DNA from: Zanthoxylum bungeanum
Lineage: Eukaryota; Streptophyta; Magnoliopsida; Sapindales; Rutaceae
Direction: 5' to 3'
Assembly (NCBI GenBank): GCA_019454045.1
Contig: SKCR01032770.1
Coordinates: forward strand, 186,001-250,000
Length of the DNA stretch: 64,000 bases
This document shows positions 1 through 12,657 of this stretch, piece by piece. A program made the position numbers and the translations under genes. Below the pieces are notes generated by a model that did no database searches, was not told where the DNA came from, and saw only the letters and a program-made list of their open reading frames with translations. Every line of letters begins with the position of its first letter. Position 1 is the stretch's first letter.

Positions 1-3000
1 GTGATGATGACTTTAGTGCTTAATTCAATATACTTGTAATAAATCTATGTTTAGATTTAAGAAGTATTATATTTGCAATTAATAATTCTTGGAGAATTAA
101 TGACTAATCTCAAGGAGATAAAAGTCAAACTTTGCAATTAGAAAAATAGCGCAAGGCGCACTTTACTTCAATATTCTAGAAATCCAAGGCTTGGCCAAGA
201 CTTCTGAAATATTGAAAAAGGGTAAAGGCAAAATCATTATGATCTTCTGGGAAGATAAAGAACATATCCCAAAATGACTGTCGTTTGGATATGGCAGACA
301 TGAAGGAATTAAAGAAAGGCAAGGCTCTGACTTTAAATATTTGTCAAAATTATGTCCATTACTAGTATTAAAATTGGATTTTAAAATACTTAGTATGGTA
401 CATAAAATATATGTATTGATGTTCAGAATCTGCTGTGAGCAGGATACTGACTTCAAGCTGAGGTTAATCTGCGAATCGGAAACGGGACGAAAGTCGCTGT
501 TTCGACCATAGATACCTAAATTTAGGAACTACCTTCGGGTATGTACTTAAATTAGGAAACTGTTATAATGTAACTAGTTAGACTAGAAACATTATCTCTA
601 TATCAGTGTTTAATCCATTGTGGATAAACCTTTATATTCTAGAACACTAAAGTGTTTCATTATATAAAGATGACATTGAGATAAACACATTAGATGTGAA
701 TAACAGTATTTATATTTTGAATATAAATAAAATCTCGAACATATAATATGACAAACTAATAGCTCATACTGATCTGATCAGATGAAACTTAAATGTGGCA
801 TTGTTGTCTAGGACACAATAAACAAGACTCGTATATCCACACTTTTGAAAAGTGGGTACTAGGACTGATTTGATTATTCAAATAAAGTCTACGAATCTAG
901 TTCTTTAGGTAAAGTACCTAAAATACTATTTACTTGGTAATAGTGATAAATGCCATCGATCTGTAAGCCCTATTCATAGTGAAGTTAGTGGGCCCATATC
1001 TAGCTAGGCTAGATATGGATATGAATATTTCGTGACCCATACGGATGTGGCATCACGTTATGGTTATGTGTTACTTTTGAAGAACACAAATCAGAAACTT
1101 TTAAAGTTTCAACACGAAGTAGGCAAACAGATCGGCTAAAGTATTAAAACATCACGTGATGAACATGATGAAAATACTTAAGCAATAAGTTTCACATATA
1201 CTTGAAAGAGTATAGTATTCTTTCAAATGAGGACTCCTCCCGAGACACGTCAGTTTGACGGTGTGTCCGTACGGAGAAACCGAATTTTGTTGGACATGAT
1301 AAGGTTTATCATGAGTCGCTCTGAGCTACCATTTCCTTCAACGGATATGCATTAACAGTGCAAAACTTATTTAGAATAAGGTTCCATGAAAATCAATATG
1401 ACAGAATTCATATTGGATATCAAGGGAAAGAAACTGGGTTTCGCATCCTGTAGATTTGGGTATGCTGGGCATATGTTTGGATGATGCCAAACTAAAACCT
1501 AAATCGGATAAGTGCCAAATGTAGGTTATCCTAGGGAAAACCATAAGTATAGTACTTATACAACTCACTAGAGAACAATTGTAATTGTTGCTCACCATGC
1601 GGTCTTCCTTAGAGGAATACCGATATGCAGTGGTAAGTGGGAGGACAGTAAAACTCGATGAAAATCGGAGTAATACTGTTCAAGGCATGAAGTCCTTAAT
1701 GGAACACAAACTGTTCATCAAGGATGAACATATACCATTAATCTTCGTATACACAAGAACCGCGTAGATCGGAGAGAGTCAGAAAACAACCTAGGGTATG
1801 GGTTTCTGATCTCACCTCATAAAGATGTCAATCTTATTGAGGAAGACCCAACTACGTATGAGGAAGTGATACAAGGTATCGACTCCCTTTCATGGCAAAG
1901 TGCCATGAGTCCGAAATGGATTCCATGTAAAACAACTATGTTAAAATACTAGTTGATGTACCATAAGGCATTGTGCCTATAGGTACTGTATAAGTCTTCA
2001 AGGAAGACATACATGGAAGGCAACATACCAACGTACAAAGCTAGGCTTGTAGCGGAAAGGTATCGTTATCAACATTGTGTTGATTACGGTTCAACCTTTT
2101 ACCTGTTGCCACGGTAAATCCATTTGGATAATGCTTGCTGTAGCTGCACGTTTCATTTATGAAATGTGTCAGTTAAAGGTCAAAATCGCTTTCCTTAAAA
2201 GGAAACCTTTTGGAGGATGTTTATAACATCCTGACGATGTCGTACTAAAAAACCAGCAAACTAGGTTTGCGTGTTGTTCGATCCATGTTTGGGTTGAAGC
2301 AAGCATAAAGTTCTTGGAACTATTGTTTTGATGTAATCATGATAGTCAATGATTTGATTCAAAACAGAATGATTCTTGTGTATATGAGAGGGTTAGTGGG
2401 AGCGCACAGACAGTGGCTGTCCTTATAATAATGATAATGTAATATATATTCATTTCTTGGAAATGATATTCCCATAAAATAATCGGTGAAAGCTTGGCTT
2501 TCAAGAGAAAATTCTCCGTAGAATTCTCGGGAGAAACAACCTTTATTCTGGGAATAAAGATCTACTAGGATAGATTTAAGTTGTTAAAACTCTCTGGGAA
2601 ATTGTACATTAAAATGTACGCGACCTGGTGTCTCATACGCTTTGAGCATATGGATTCACAATCAGGCCAATCCAAGTGATAGTCACTTGATTGATGTTAA
2701 GAACATCCGTTAGAATCTTAGAGATCTAAGGATGCTGTCTTAATCTGTGGAGAAGGAGAACTTGAAGTGACTGGGATCACTACTGCAAGTTTCCAAACGA
2801 TAAAACGACTAAAAGTCGCAAACGGTACTATACAGTTTGAATAACGGTACAGTGAGCTGGAAATCTTCCAAGCAAGATACTGTTACCGAATAAATAACAA
2901 ATGCGGATTATTGCTGCAGCTGAGGCAGCAATAGAAGCCATCTGGGTCAATAAATAAATCTAATTGGATTAGATATAGTTCTGTTAGCGGCTGAGCTGGG

Positions 3001-3232
3001 CGTCAGCACAGGCTAAAGAATTAATGGTCTCATCAACGATCCAGATACATACTTCGACTATTCATCTGATTCGTTCGGATCATACATCGTGGCGATGTGA
3101 TGATCGTATAAATCGCATCAGACGATAATTATGCAAATCCGCTGACGAAAGCTTTTCTCAGCAATTTGAGCCAACCGTACATAGTTCGGGTGTTAGGCAC
3201 TCGAGTGACTGGCTAAAGGCCAAGTGGGAGAT
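1..3232 (+). pseudogene. Decayed Ty1/copia gag-pol interior (family 1, copy 1)
   Basis: Internal region of a copia-type retrotransposon, open at the left window edge. Translated in pieces, it gives a GAG-pre-integrase remnant near 780-930 (LGH followed by NK and RI), an integrase core near 960-1330 (YGYEYFVT, SRYGYV, later RRNRILLDM), reverse transcriptase near 1860-2450 and RNase H near 2820-3200 (SWKSSKQ, AAAEAAIEAIW). Integrase before RT defines Ty1/copia. Every domain is broken by stops and frameshifts, and no frame stays open for more than about 75 codons. It aligns along its length with 25850-29133, sharing several of the same stops. A polypurine tract (AAGTGGGAGAT) at 3222-3232 abuts the LTR. 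Confidence 0.9.
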
Positions 3233-5336
3233 TGTTGGACAGTTATGACCCATAGCGTCACTATTTGTACAGATCATAGTGTTGTTGTACAAATTAACTA
3301 TGTAACAAAGGAGATTGCACTCCTATCATTTGTGATTAGATCACCTTAGATATATAAATGATGGGAGGTCCTTATGATTTGTTCCTAGATTGAGAATGAT
3401 ATGAGACAGTATCAATCAACGAAGGATAAATCATTAAACATCCCTAGTCAGAGCATTGTCGAGATTGGACATCGATAGATGCGTAAAAGACTAGTATTAC
3501 ACTTGTGCGTGTTATGTGAGACATAACGGCATAGTTCTCGTATATCTGGGTATAGGATACTCAGGCAAGTGTAATAGGAGGTTGTGTTTCACCGATGGTA
3601 CGGGAAACAGCTTCGCTCTGGATTAGACCACCGCAGAATCCCATTGGTAGCATGACCTTGTGTCTATGGGAGTCTGCAATCAGGGTAGGTGTATTTGGTC
3701 TTAACCTGAGACTTGCACCGCTAATACTTGCGACAATCAATGTACTTTAGTTGAGGTCGTCCAGGGCTTTAACAGGTTCTGTGTACGCCGATGCTGGGTA
3801 TATTGAGAATCGTAGTGTATTGGGTGTGATGTCAAGACGGAAGTGTCACTCCAGTCATATGGAGAAGATGGTCACGTAGGATACGGTATTAGTGCTCTTA
3901 TATGCTGCGCGGCTATCGGGATATTATGACTCGGTCATGTATATCCGATTATAGAGACTAGTTACCAGACATCCGACATGTGCTTCGTACGGGGCAGACA
4001 CATATCCAGCCCCAGGCCTAGCACGTGATCATCCGATACTGGATCGAAATACGCAATACTACGTATACTACGCCTGATATAGATCACATATTCCTGTAAG
4101 GATATTTTCGGAGAATTGGGTAGGCATGGCGCTTTGCTAGAGGCCAACCTTGTCTTGTAAATCGGTAAAACGTAATACTTGGTACTTACGTGTTCGGATA
4201 GTCCGACGACGACCGAGTTTACTGCCAACATATCCGGAGATCTCATGGGTCGCTTCCCAATGATACACCGATGACATATGACTCGCATTAATAGAAAATT
4301 AATCTGGGATTAATTACGGAGATATTTTATCTGGGATAAAATATCAATTTAAAGAGAGAGAACGATTAATTTGGAATTAATCGATAAATAATATATTCGA
4401 TATATTAAACGAAATTGGATTTTGATTAGGAATTAAAATTAGATTTTAATTCGGGCACTTGAATTAATTTAGAATTAATTCTCGAGCGACGTGATTAGTA
4501 AATTGGATTTATTAACGAGGCATCGAGATAATCGTTAATTTAGAATTATCGAAACCGAGCTCGGAATGTGTTTGCGACGTTACGTCGATTTTGAATCACG
4601 TGCCGCAAGTCGCATCGCAAATCACATCGCAAGTCATAAAAGTCAAATCGTTTTGGAAAAGTAACTTTGACTCTTTGACTTTGACCATTGAGATTTGGAG
4701 GGAAAAAGTAAATTTTGATTTTTAAATTATTTGATTGAACCTTTTTGGGGGGAAAAGTTTTGACTTTTTGGAAAAGTAAAATACTTTTCTTTCACCTTTT
4801 ACCAAGGGTAAAAGATTAAAATAAACATTTACATTTTTTTTTATTGTTTTAAAAGGCATAAAACAATTGGTAAATGATTTAAATATTTTGGAAAATATAT
4901 AAGCTTTGTGTTGGACACATTTTCCCTTAACCTAAATCAAAATCTCATCTCTCTTCCCTCTCCATGCTCACGCCCAAAGCAGTGGACTGCACTGTTTGGC
5001 GTGAATGATGATGCCTTTTAGGGCATGTTTTGTGGCAAATAGCCAAGTGCTAGCACACCGAGAGTTATACGAAGGTGTTAGGGAAACCCACCCACGAGCC
5101 GGGAATCGTTTGACGAAGATTCGGAGCTCAAATATTGGATTCTTGAAGACTCAAAATTGAAAATTTTGAGCAGTGGACTGCAGTGTTTGGGCGCCACTTT
5201 GAAGGACTAAAACTTGGAGTTTTGTTCGTTGTTTCGTCTCAACCGATCAATGTAAGTATTCCGCAACTTCTTTGATATGTATTTCACACATCTTCATGCT
5301 TGTTTGATGATCTTGGGACCTAGAATAAAACCAACA
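3233..5336 (+). repeat. 3' LTR of family-1 copia, complete (2104 bp)
   Basis: Starts TGTTGGAC directly after the polypurine tract and ends CCAACA, so it has the canonical TG...CA ends. Its right half matches 21733-23318 and most of it matches 29134-31033. A TATA box (AATATATAAG) lies near 4894-4902, followed by a pyrimidine-rich R/U5-like stretch. The right end meets unrelated sequence and not a primer-binding site, as expected for a 3' LTR. The antisense open frame at 3962-4288 is not kept in frame in the other two copies, so I do not call it a gene. Confidence 0.9.
4297..4520. repeat. Cluster of hairpins with TGG/TAG loops in LTR
   Basis: Perfect inverted repeats follow one another, each around a three-base centre. 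4297-4315 has arms AATTAATC and centre TGG. 4321-4345 has 11-bp arms GATATTTTATC and centre TGG. 4363-4383 has arms CGATTAATT and centre TGG. 4390-4406 has arms AATATAT and centre TCG. 4430-4452 has arms GAATTAAAAT and centre TAG. 4461-4481 has arms GAATTAATT and centre TAG. 4499-4511 has arms TAAAT and centre TGG. The same series is present in the two LTRs of copy 2 (22345-22650 and 30063-30370). No function is known to me. Confidence 0.85.
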
Positions 5337-5625
5337 CTAATACCTCTAGATTGTAATAACCTGAAGAACTCATCGAGCCTGCACCAAGCTGCCTTCTTCA
5401 GAACCTCTGAAGAACTCATTGCCACCCTTACTCTAACTCCCAATCTTCCTCCTTGAGAACTGTGAAGGCTTAGGAAATTGGGTTAGAGTTGTGTTTATGT
5501 GCTGATAGTTACTCAAAAATCAATCTCACCGTAAGAAAAAAGACATAGAAGCAATGAAGTCCTCTAGGTGATTTGTTTAGTAGGTTGAAAACAAAAGATG
5601 ATATAGCTCTGAATAATATGTTTCC
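5337..5625. other. Unassigned spacer between two copia LTRs
   Basis: Separates the end of the family-1 3' LTR from the start of a family-2 5' LTR. I see no convincing coding signal. The phrase GAAGAACTCAT recurs twice (near 5354 and 5408) with pyrimidine-rich sequence between. It may be a remnant of the older target DNA. Confidence 0.4.
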
Positions 5626-8033
5626 TATTGGAGTTGGTGCTTGGAGAGTCAATCCGAATAATATATTGTACATTATAATTTATTATTTATTAATAAAATA
5701 CTTACGTTTTCATTTCAACCTTGTTAATGGTAATGTCATTATGCATCTTAGATTGATATATAAATATGCTGAGAATGACATCGACCTTAAAATAGTCATA
5801 TAGTAATACTGAACACTGGGTGGTCAGACATTTAGATAGTATTACTATTATAATCTATTATTAAAGTAAATATTCATAGTCGTTGGTTTTGGAATATAGT
5901 CGAATTCTTATAACCTAGTAGACTAGCACATGTCATACATTGGAATTGGAGTTCTAATGTCTAACCTGATGTACCATGAGCAATGGAAGCTCGTACAGAC
6001 ATGTGGATATTTGTTGGAGCGAATACTGTAGGACTCACATGTGATTTCTAACAGTTGGAAGTACACACCTCTATCAATAGGTATCTCCTCGAGTCGAGTA
6101 GTATATGTGATCGTTTGACTATAGGATAACATTGATTTTATGTATCATCCTCTATACTTTGATGCCATATATGTCAGAGACCCTTCTTGGTATAACGGCT
6201 AGATGTTTGTTGGGTGTGGACCGATGCACTCATTAATCAAGTACGTATCAAGATAGGATCCGTCGATTCGTATGTGTACCATAAAGGGTTGAGGTATCCA
6301 TATGAGTAAGTCACGATTATTAAGACTTTGGCCAAAGAAATCACCCAGGGTTGATCGCATATATCAGAAATGGTATTCTGATTAGTTGTAAATAATCATG
6401 GAAATGTCGACAATATGAGATGTGCGCCTCAAAAACTTAATGGTGTAATCTATGTTTCCTAAGCACTACTCGAATCGCTTAAAGATGGATGGATTGTTAA
6501 ACATATGTGATGATCTCGACTTATATAGTTTAAAAAGGTCGTTCGTTTTCTTCTCGAATTCGAAGGTGGCAGAATTGTGTACATGTACGCTAGACTTATA
6601 TGACGAACATCTCTAGACTTAGAGAGTCTCATAATATGAAGTATACTCGTTGACAGTTGGGTAGTCGATAATGTTTGATAATAAATAATATTTTATATTA
6701 TAATTATCAATTAAAATAATTAAGTGATATTGAATAACATTAATTATTTACTTTGACCCAATTGGATTAATCCGAAATCACACAAGGGCTTTGATGTAAT
6801 TTTATAAATATCTCAACCATTAGAGGATATTTTGGTAATTATAAAATATATAATAATAGGTGATTTGGCTTGATTTAATTGGATTAATCCAAGTGGTAGA
6901 CAATGAACTAATCAATTAGTTAAACTTTGTCTAGATTTAATTGGATTAAATTAAAGTGGTAGACAAATGTGATTAGTTACACCTAACTATACATATTTGG
7001 ACAAATTAAATTAAGCCCACCGAAAAGTTAATTAGAACTTTTATTAATTAAAAATTACATAACTTCATTATAAAAGGCAAGCTTGGGTAAGTTTTTAATT
7101 AAACTTGAGAAAGGTAAGCTAAGCTTGAGAAAGCTAAGCAAGCAAGCATAAGGCAAAGTATAAGAAAAATTAGCCTCAAGAAAAATATTTGTGAGAGAAG
7201 CTTTGGAAGTTCTCTAAATTTTTCAACAAGAAGAAGAAGATTGGATCTTGGAATCAACCTTTCTAGGTAATTTTTATTTTCTCTAAAGCTATATTTTCAT
7301 TGGTGTGTTGTTATCATTAGTGAAACATATAGTGATTTACTATGTATCAGATACATAATAACATAACTTGAAATTGAATTAGGCTAATGAACTGTGTATG
7401 GATACTTTGAAAGCATAAACACAATATTCTTGTGATTGGGTCAAAATATTCATGTTGGACATGTAAATAAAATTAGAGTTTGGAACTCTAGATGAAAGCT
7501 TGAGGCTATGACTACCATTCTAGAATCACTTGACCATCTTTGAGTTACGTAAAATTTTTCATGAGTCACTTCATTATAGGATTCTAATTTGGTTTGTGTT
7601 TGATTTAAAGAAATACACACACACACACATACATATATATGTTTATTTTATAACATGTGTTGATGTTGGTTTTGATGTTAAGATTATTTTTAGGTGTTTG
7701 AAAGTGGTTAAGGAAAATTATTTAAAGTAGTAATAATAATAATTTCAAAAACCTACGCCTACGCAACATGTAGCAAACGCTACATGCAATGTTCGTTGCA
7801 TATAGCACGCACTGTTTATAACGCGTGCACACCAGCGTGTAGGTTTCGATTTTCTCTCGATTTGGTTTTTCTGGACTCTGATTCATCCCCGTTTCTCCCT
7901 TTACACTCATAATAGAATATAGTATTCTATTAAAATATTTAAAATACACCCATATTCAATTACCATGGTTTATATCCATTTTCGTTGCGCATGGCACCAA
8001 TGAGACTCTAAGGGTCCCACAACAGCCCCAACA
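5626..8033 (+). repeat. 5' LTR of family-2 copia, old copy
   Basis: Starts TATTGGAGTTGGTGC, a decayed version of the TGTTGGGGTTGGTGC start of the LTR at 35692, and ends CCCCAACA. The length (2408 bp) nearly equals the 2424 bp of the intact copy. Shared landmarks include the block reading AGAGAGTCTC then ATACTCGT near 6640. A TATA box (ATTATAAAAG) lies at 7067-7076. Small TGG-centred hairpins occur at 6875-6887 (arms TTAAT) and 6935-6951 (arms ATTTAAT). A degenerate primer-binding site (TGTATCAAAGC) follows from 8038, identifying this as a 5' LTR. Confidence 0.8.
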
Positions 8034-8838
8034 TATCTGTATCAAAGCAGGTCTCAAACACACAATACATGTTGCATGTTTGATATGTATTTGAATCTAT
8101 GCCTCTGTAATTTTAATTTAATTATGCATAAGTCATATTGGATATGGATTGCATGTTTTAAATTAATATTTTTATTTTGACCCAAGCATGTTAATGACTT
8201 GATTGTCATAAATCTCTCATGATTAGGTGATTACTTTTAAGTAATAATATTAATAATATTGAAGCATTATTGGATGGTTCGTCTTGTTAATACGGAGTTG
8301 AATGAGTTCTTATTACTTATGCCTATGCCGTCATTATTGTTAGGGTATAAATAGTTGGAACTTAGGTCACTCCGGTAAAATATTAAATGTAGTGTGATGA
8401 GTTGACGTAGTCATCTAATACCTTCATTATTGTGATGGTGTACTTACGAAGTTCATTAGTGCACATTTACAAGTATATACTTGAAACACGTCTTAATCCA
8501 ATTCCATCATTATTGTGAGGATAGAAATAGTTTATGAGCAAACTTATGAGTCATATGGATGTGATTGGCCTTTGAGATTTACCTAATGAGTTTATGAAGG
8601 CCAAGACTGTATTATTGTGAGGTTTGAGTAAGTGTCATGGGATCCACTTCCCGCTATGAAATTTGTTTGCCAAATTTATATTTTTCGTTAAGGGAGATTA
8701 CAAAATTATGTAAATTAGTGGGAAGGTAGTCGTAAATCCATTAGCACGGCTTTTGGATTTCAATAAACTGAAAGGAGCCACAAACTACTTAAAGTACGAG
8801 ATGAAAAATCACCTTATCTTAGAGTCGGAATGATTAAG
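8034..8838 (+). pseudogene. Leader and first gag codons of old family-2 copia
   Basis: Untranslated leader followed by a short gag remnant. Codons from about 8735 give NPLARLLDFNKLKGA and then a divergent continuation ending at a stop. This matches the gag start of the intact copy at 38880 (SLARMLDANKLKGA). The remnant is cut at 8838 by the Athila-type LTR. The leader carries four copies of a short phrase around TCATTATTGTGAGG, near 8328, 8424, 8506 and 8608. Related phrases (GACCGTGCCTCTGCTGTGAG) recur in the leader of the intact element. Confidence 0.75.
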
Positions 8839-11586
8839 TGATCGGTGAAAACACACACATAACGCAAGCGCACGTATCGCACAAGTAGTATAAAATATAG
8901 ATCCCACGAGGACTTATTTCTGCTGCTTATTAATTGTTGATTCTATTTATTTACAAGTATCTAATTGGGGTGAGAAGGAAATGATTGCTTATTTGGTTGG
9001 TTGAAGTAAGATTTGCTAAATAAATAAATAAAATATAAAGAAAATACTAAGTAAAATAACAAAAGAAAAGACAAAATACCTAGGGTTGTGACTCCACACA
9101 ATAAAATGTAATACCTATTATAATTAAATTAATTATTAAGCTTATGAATATTGTGCTTCATCATTTCCCTAGGTAAAAATAAAATACTGGGGTTTGGGGG
9201 ACCCATCTTCAATATTTCAAACCTAGGAATCTCACTTTTTATAATATATAACTGACAATATTACCCAGTTAATTTATATCTGGTATTAATTATGTCAAAA
9301 CATATAAAACCAGTCATATAAGTGGTAGTCCATTTTAGTCCAATTAAACCAGCCATATAGGCGGTAAAGTCTGTCATACAAAACCGACCATATAGGCGGT
9401 ATCATATTCTGCCATTAATTAATCTAAATTATTAGACCAGCCATGTAGGCGGTAATAATTTATATATTATTATATAAGTGAGATTACCTAAATTATTATA
9501 TTAAAGATTTCACCCTTTTACCCCAGCGAAAATAAATTAGTTAGACATAAAAGAAAATAAAAACACAAAAATTTTTATTACTGGAAATAAAAATACATAA
9601 ATAAAATTACAGAAAATAAACACACAAGATATTGTCCTCAGATATAAGTATTATTTGCCATATGAGTATATAAAAAAAAGGGAAAACCTAATAAACCTAA
9701 TTGCTTTTCACAAACATCCAGCAGCCACTTTAAATTAGTAAACAGGCGAGAGAGAGAGAGAGAAGAAGAAGAAAAAGAGAGAAAAGAGAGAAATTTGGCC
9801 CCAATCTGTCCGATTCGGATCCGTTCTCGATCTAGTCTTTTAGGAAAAGTGTAGATCTCGAAAAGAGGATTATTTTGGTGGTAGTTTCATATCGGGAAAC
9901 TCCATTTTTTCGTAGAAATCCCGGTGATCGTGATACCGTAAGCGGGGACGGTCCTGCTGCATAGTTTTTTTCTTTGTAGTCAGCTCACCAGGTGCGTGGA
10001 TAAGCCTGTAACATTGATATTTTTCAAAAATATATAGTATGTATGTTTTCTCAAATTAATTTTCAAGGTAATGCATTAAATGATCTTGTTTTTTAGAAAG
10101 TATATATTTTGCTATAAAGTATGGATCGAATATTGGTTATATTGAAATAATGATTTGTGATATATGAGAAACTTGCATGTTTTAAGATATATGAGCACGT
10201 GTTTTAGAAATGACTTTTATGCTAGGATGCACCCCGTGTACTTATATGTGCCAGATTATTTGCCGTGTGACGAGGTCTCATGTTGCCAATTTTACTCCGG
10301 ATGCCAGTTATTGCCGTGGGGATATCCCATGTTGCCAGCTTTGTCGTATTATTACGAGAGTGTGCATATAGATGAATAAACAGCTTTATTATTACAGAGT
10401 ATTCATGAGCAGTATGAGTTTTATGAGAAAAGAGATTTATGATTTCAAGTAAATGCTTGATATATCGATTTACAGCTTTATATATTTATTTATATTATGA
10501 AAGACTTATTCGATCCGCTTTGTTACTTGTTTATCTACGACATTAAGCTGTGATCCATCGCACTAAACGTGAGCTTACCCCTTTCGTTAACATTTCAGGT
10601 TTAGCAGATTAGTAGGTCATTCTTTTCATCTGCTGTTTCATCATCATTTCCTGCCAGTAGAGAAAGGTTGTGCCAACAGTAGAGTGACTTTATTATATTT
10701 TGAGACTTTTATTTTAGATTTGTCATTCTTCGGAGAACTTGTTTTTTTTTTTTTTTTTTTTGGTTATAGGTATTGAGCCTTTATTTGATATTGAGGATAT
10801 TTCATTTTCTTTATGGATTTTCTTTTGAGTCGGATCATGGAGATCCTATTTATATGAGGATTGTTATTCAGTTTGAGTTTACTTTTCTATTTTGGAGGAT
10901 TAATCCATATTACAAGGGAAACTTCGTCCGTTTCAAGTCTCCGTACCACCCCTACCCTACCTAAGGGGACATGTGTGACATGAAATCAGCTTCAATTTAT
11001 AGGCAAAAATTCGGTATGGGCATCGCGACACGTTAAGGATTGTGTGTCACGACGCTTGAGTTGGCAATGATGTGGCACGCAGTTTCAACGAGATTACGAC
11101 ATGTGGCACACGATATACGATGTCCACTGAGATGATGACATGTGTCGATGAAGTGGCTGCGCGGTGTGACATGGAAGGAGCAGCGCATTGCGACGTGTGA
11201 CGTGGCTTGACATGTGGCACTGAAGTGGCAACACGTGGTACTGACATAGCTACATGTGGCACACGGTTACGCAGCCTTCTATGATAATTACACATGGCAG
11301 GCGGCTTACGTGGCCTGTTGAGATGACGACACGTGTCCAACATATTATAGTAGTCGTGTTGTGATGCTGAAAGAGTTTCGTGTCGTGACGTGGGCATGAA
11401 AATTATATTTTTACCATTTTTATTCGTTTTTCATCGTTTTAGCCCCGAATTGATTCTATTGAGTCCCAATATTATTTTTATCTGTAAAATAAACAAAAAC
11501 ACATCAAAATATTCATCAAACTTAAGAAACTATACAAAATATTAAGTTAAATGGGTGGTAAATAATGATATATTTTTCGTTCATCA
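8839..11586 (-). repeat. 3' LTR of Athila-type element, split by nested insertion
   Basis: Plus-strand ends are TGATCGG and TTCATCA (TG...CA). It matches 15414-17006 in two blocks, 8839-9643 and 10981-11333. Between them is a 1.3-kb foreign insert. It lacks the ~380-bp segment seen in the right LTR near 15680-16040. A recurring phrase around ACCAGCCATATAGGCGGTA is found at 9303-9440 and 16250-16430. CACGTG motifs in the U3 part are fewer here than in the right LTR, several reading CATGTG, as expected from CpG decay. Confidence 0.8.
9644..10980 (+). mobile_element. Nested LTR fragment, chromovirus-like
   Basis: Sequence present in the left Athila-type LTR and absent from the right one, where 39 bp (16615-16653) occupy its place. 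It contains a TATA box (GTATATAAA, near 9665), a GA-rich leader-like stretch (9748-9790), a 20-base T run (10742-10761) and an end GGGACATGTGTGACA typical of LTR 3' ends in Tekay-type gypsy elements. No TG start or target duplication is evident, so it is probably a 5'-truncated solo LTR. No protein-coding frame is supported. Confidence 0.55.
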
Positions 11587-12110
11587 CTCCCCCAAACATA
11601 ACATTTTGCTAGTCCTCGAGCATAACAAACAGAAATAAAATGAAATAAATAACTAAGGCTAAATTATTCTAAGCCGTTTTCGTAGGTATCACGGTTGCAT
11701 TTAGCGTATGCAACAAGCCTTTAAACCCCTAGGTGTCCCTAGTGGACGAGTTATAGTCTCGAGAGGGCTTACAACAACGATACCCACAAACGTCAATAAA
11801 ATGCATACAAAAGTAAAAAGACCAAAGAAATAAAAAAATAAGTAAGTAACTAAACAGGCGAAATTCTTATCCAAGTTAGTAGTTGTTTTATTTCTTCCTA
11901 AATTACTAAATAAATAAATTCTCGTATTTTTTTTACCATTTTCCATATAGACAATCAACAAGGTATTAATGAATTCATTGTTCCCATAATATTCACAAGT
12001 GTTGTCAAAAAAAGAGAAATATTTTTATCCTAAAGTTATGATAGAGTTCACACCTTTTGGCAATGAAAGTTTATTTACAAAAATAAGCAAATAATTTTTT
12101 AACCTTTAAC

Positions 12111-12338
12111 GTTTGACGCGAACGATCACTGCTTTCTAAGGCAAGATGTCCGATTACTAAGTAAAAGCTTTATTAAACTAGTTAAGCTCTACCGTTTGAT
12201 GCAAACAATCACTATTTACTGAGGTAAGACATCCGATTACTAAGTAGAAACTTTTTACTAACTAACTCAAGTCATACTGTTTGATGCGAACAGTCACTGC
12301 TGGCCAGGCATGACGCCCGGTTACTAAGTAGAAGCTTG
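12111..12338. repeat. Three tandem ~84-bp units
   Basis: Units begin at about 12111, 12194 and 12279 with the phrase GTTTGATGCGAACAGTCACTG and later contain CCGATTACTAAGTAGAAGC. They differ by scattered substitutions, so they are not recent. They lie in the non-coding 3' interior of the Athila-type element. Confidence 0.85.
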
Positions 12339-12511
12339 GTTATTTTTTATTCAATATTTTTTTTATCTTTTCTTAGATACACCTTCCATTGCCTTTGGGT
12401 GCTTCCTCCAATAAACTAAAGAACTGAATATTACTAATTTTCACTTACACCCATGTTCATATGTTACAGTGTATGTTGATAATACCTGTCAAATGAGCAT
12501 ACGAAGGTCAA

Positions 12512-12657
12512 ATTTAATCAATATTATGGGAAACTTACAAATTTAAATAATTCAAAAGGAAATAAATAAAAATTACATCTCAGGATTTAATCAATATTAT
12601 GGAGAACTTACAAATTTAAATAATTCAAAAGGAAATAAATAAAAATTACATCTCAGG
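12512..12657. repeat. 73-bp perfect-register tandem duplication
   Basis: 12512-12584 and 12585-12657 are nearly identical (GGGAAAC against GGAGAAC is the visible difference). The recent appearance contrasts with the decayed surroundings, so replication slippage or an assembly artefact are both possible. Confidence 0.9.

Noticed and set aside
3962..4288. Antisense reading frame in the family-1 LTR, with similar frames at 22024-22329 and 29629-30042
   Set aside because: Only a short segment (around RSIRSIAYFDPVSDDH) is in the same frame in the three copies; upstream and downstream residues diverge by frameshift, so it is LTR similarity and not a protein.
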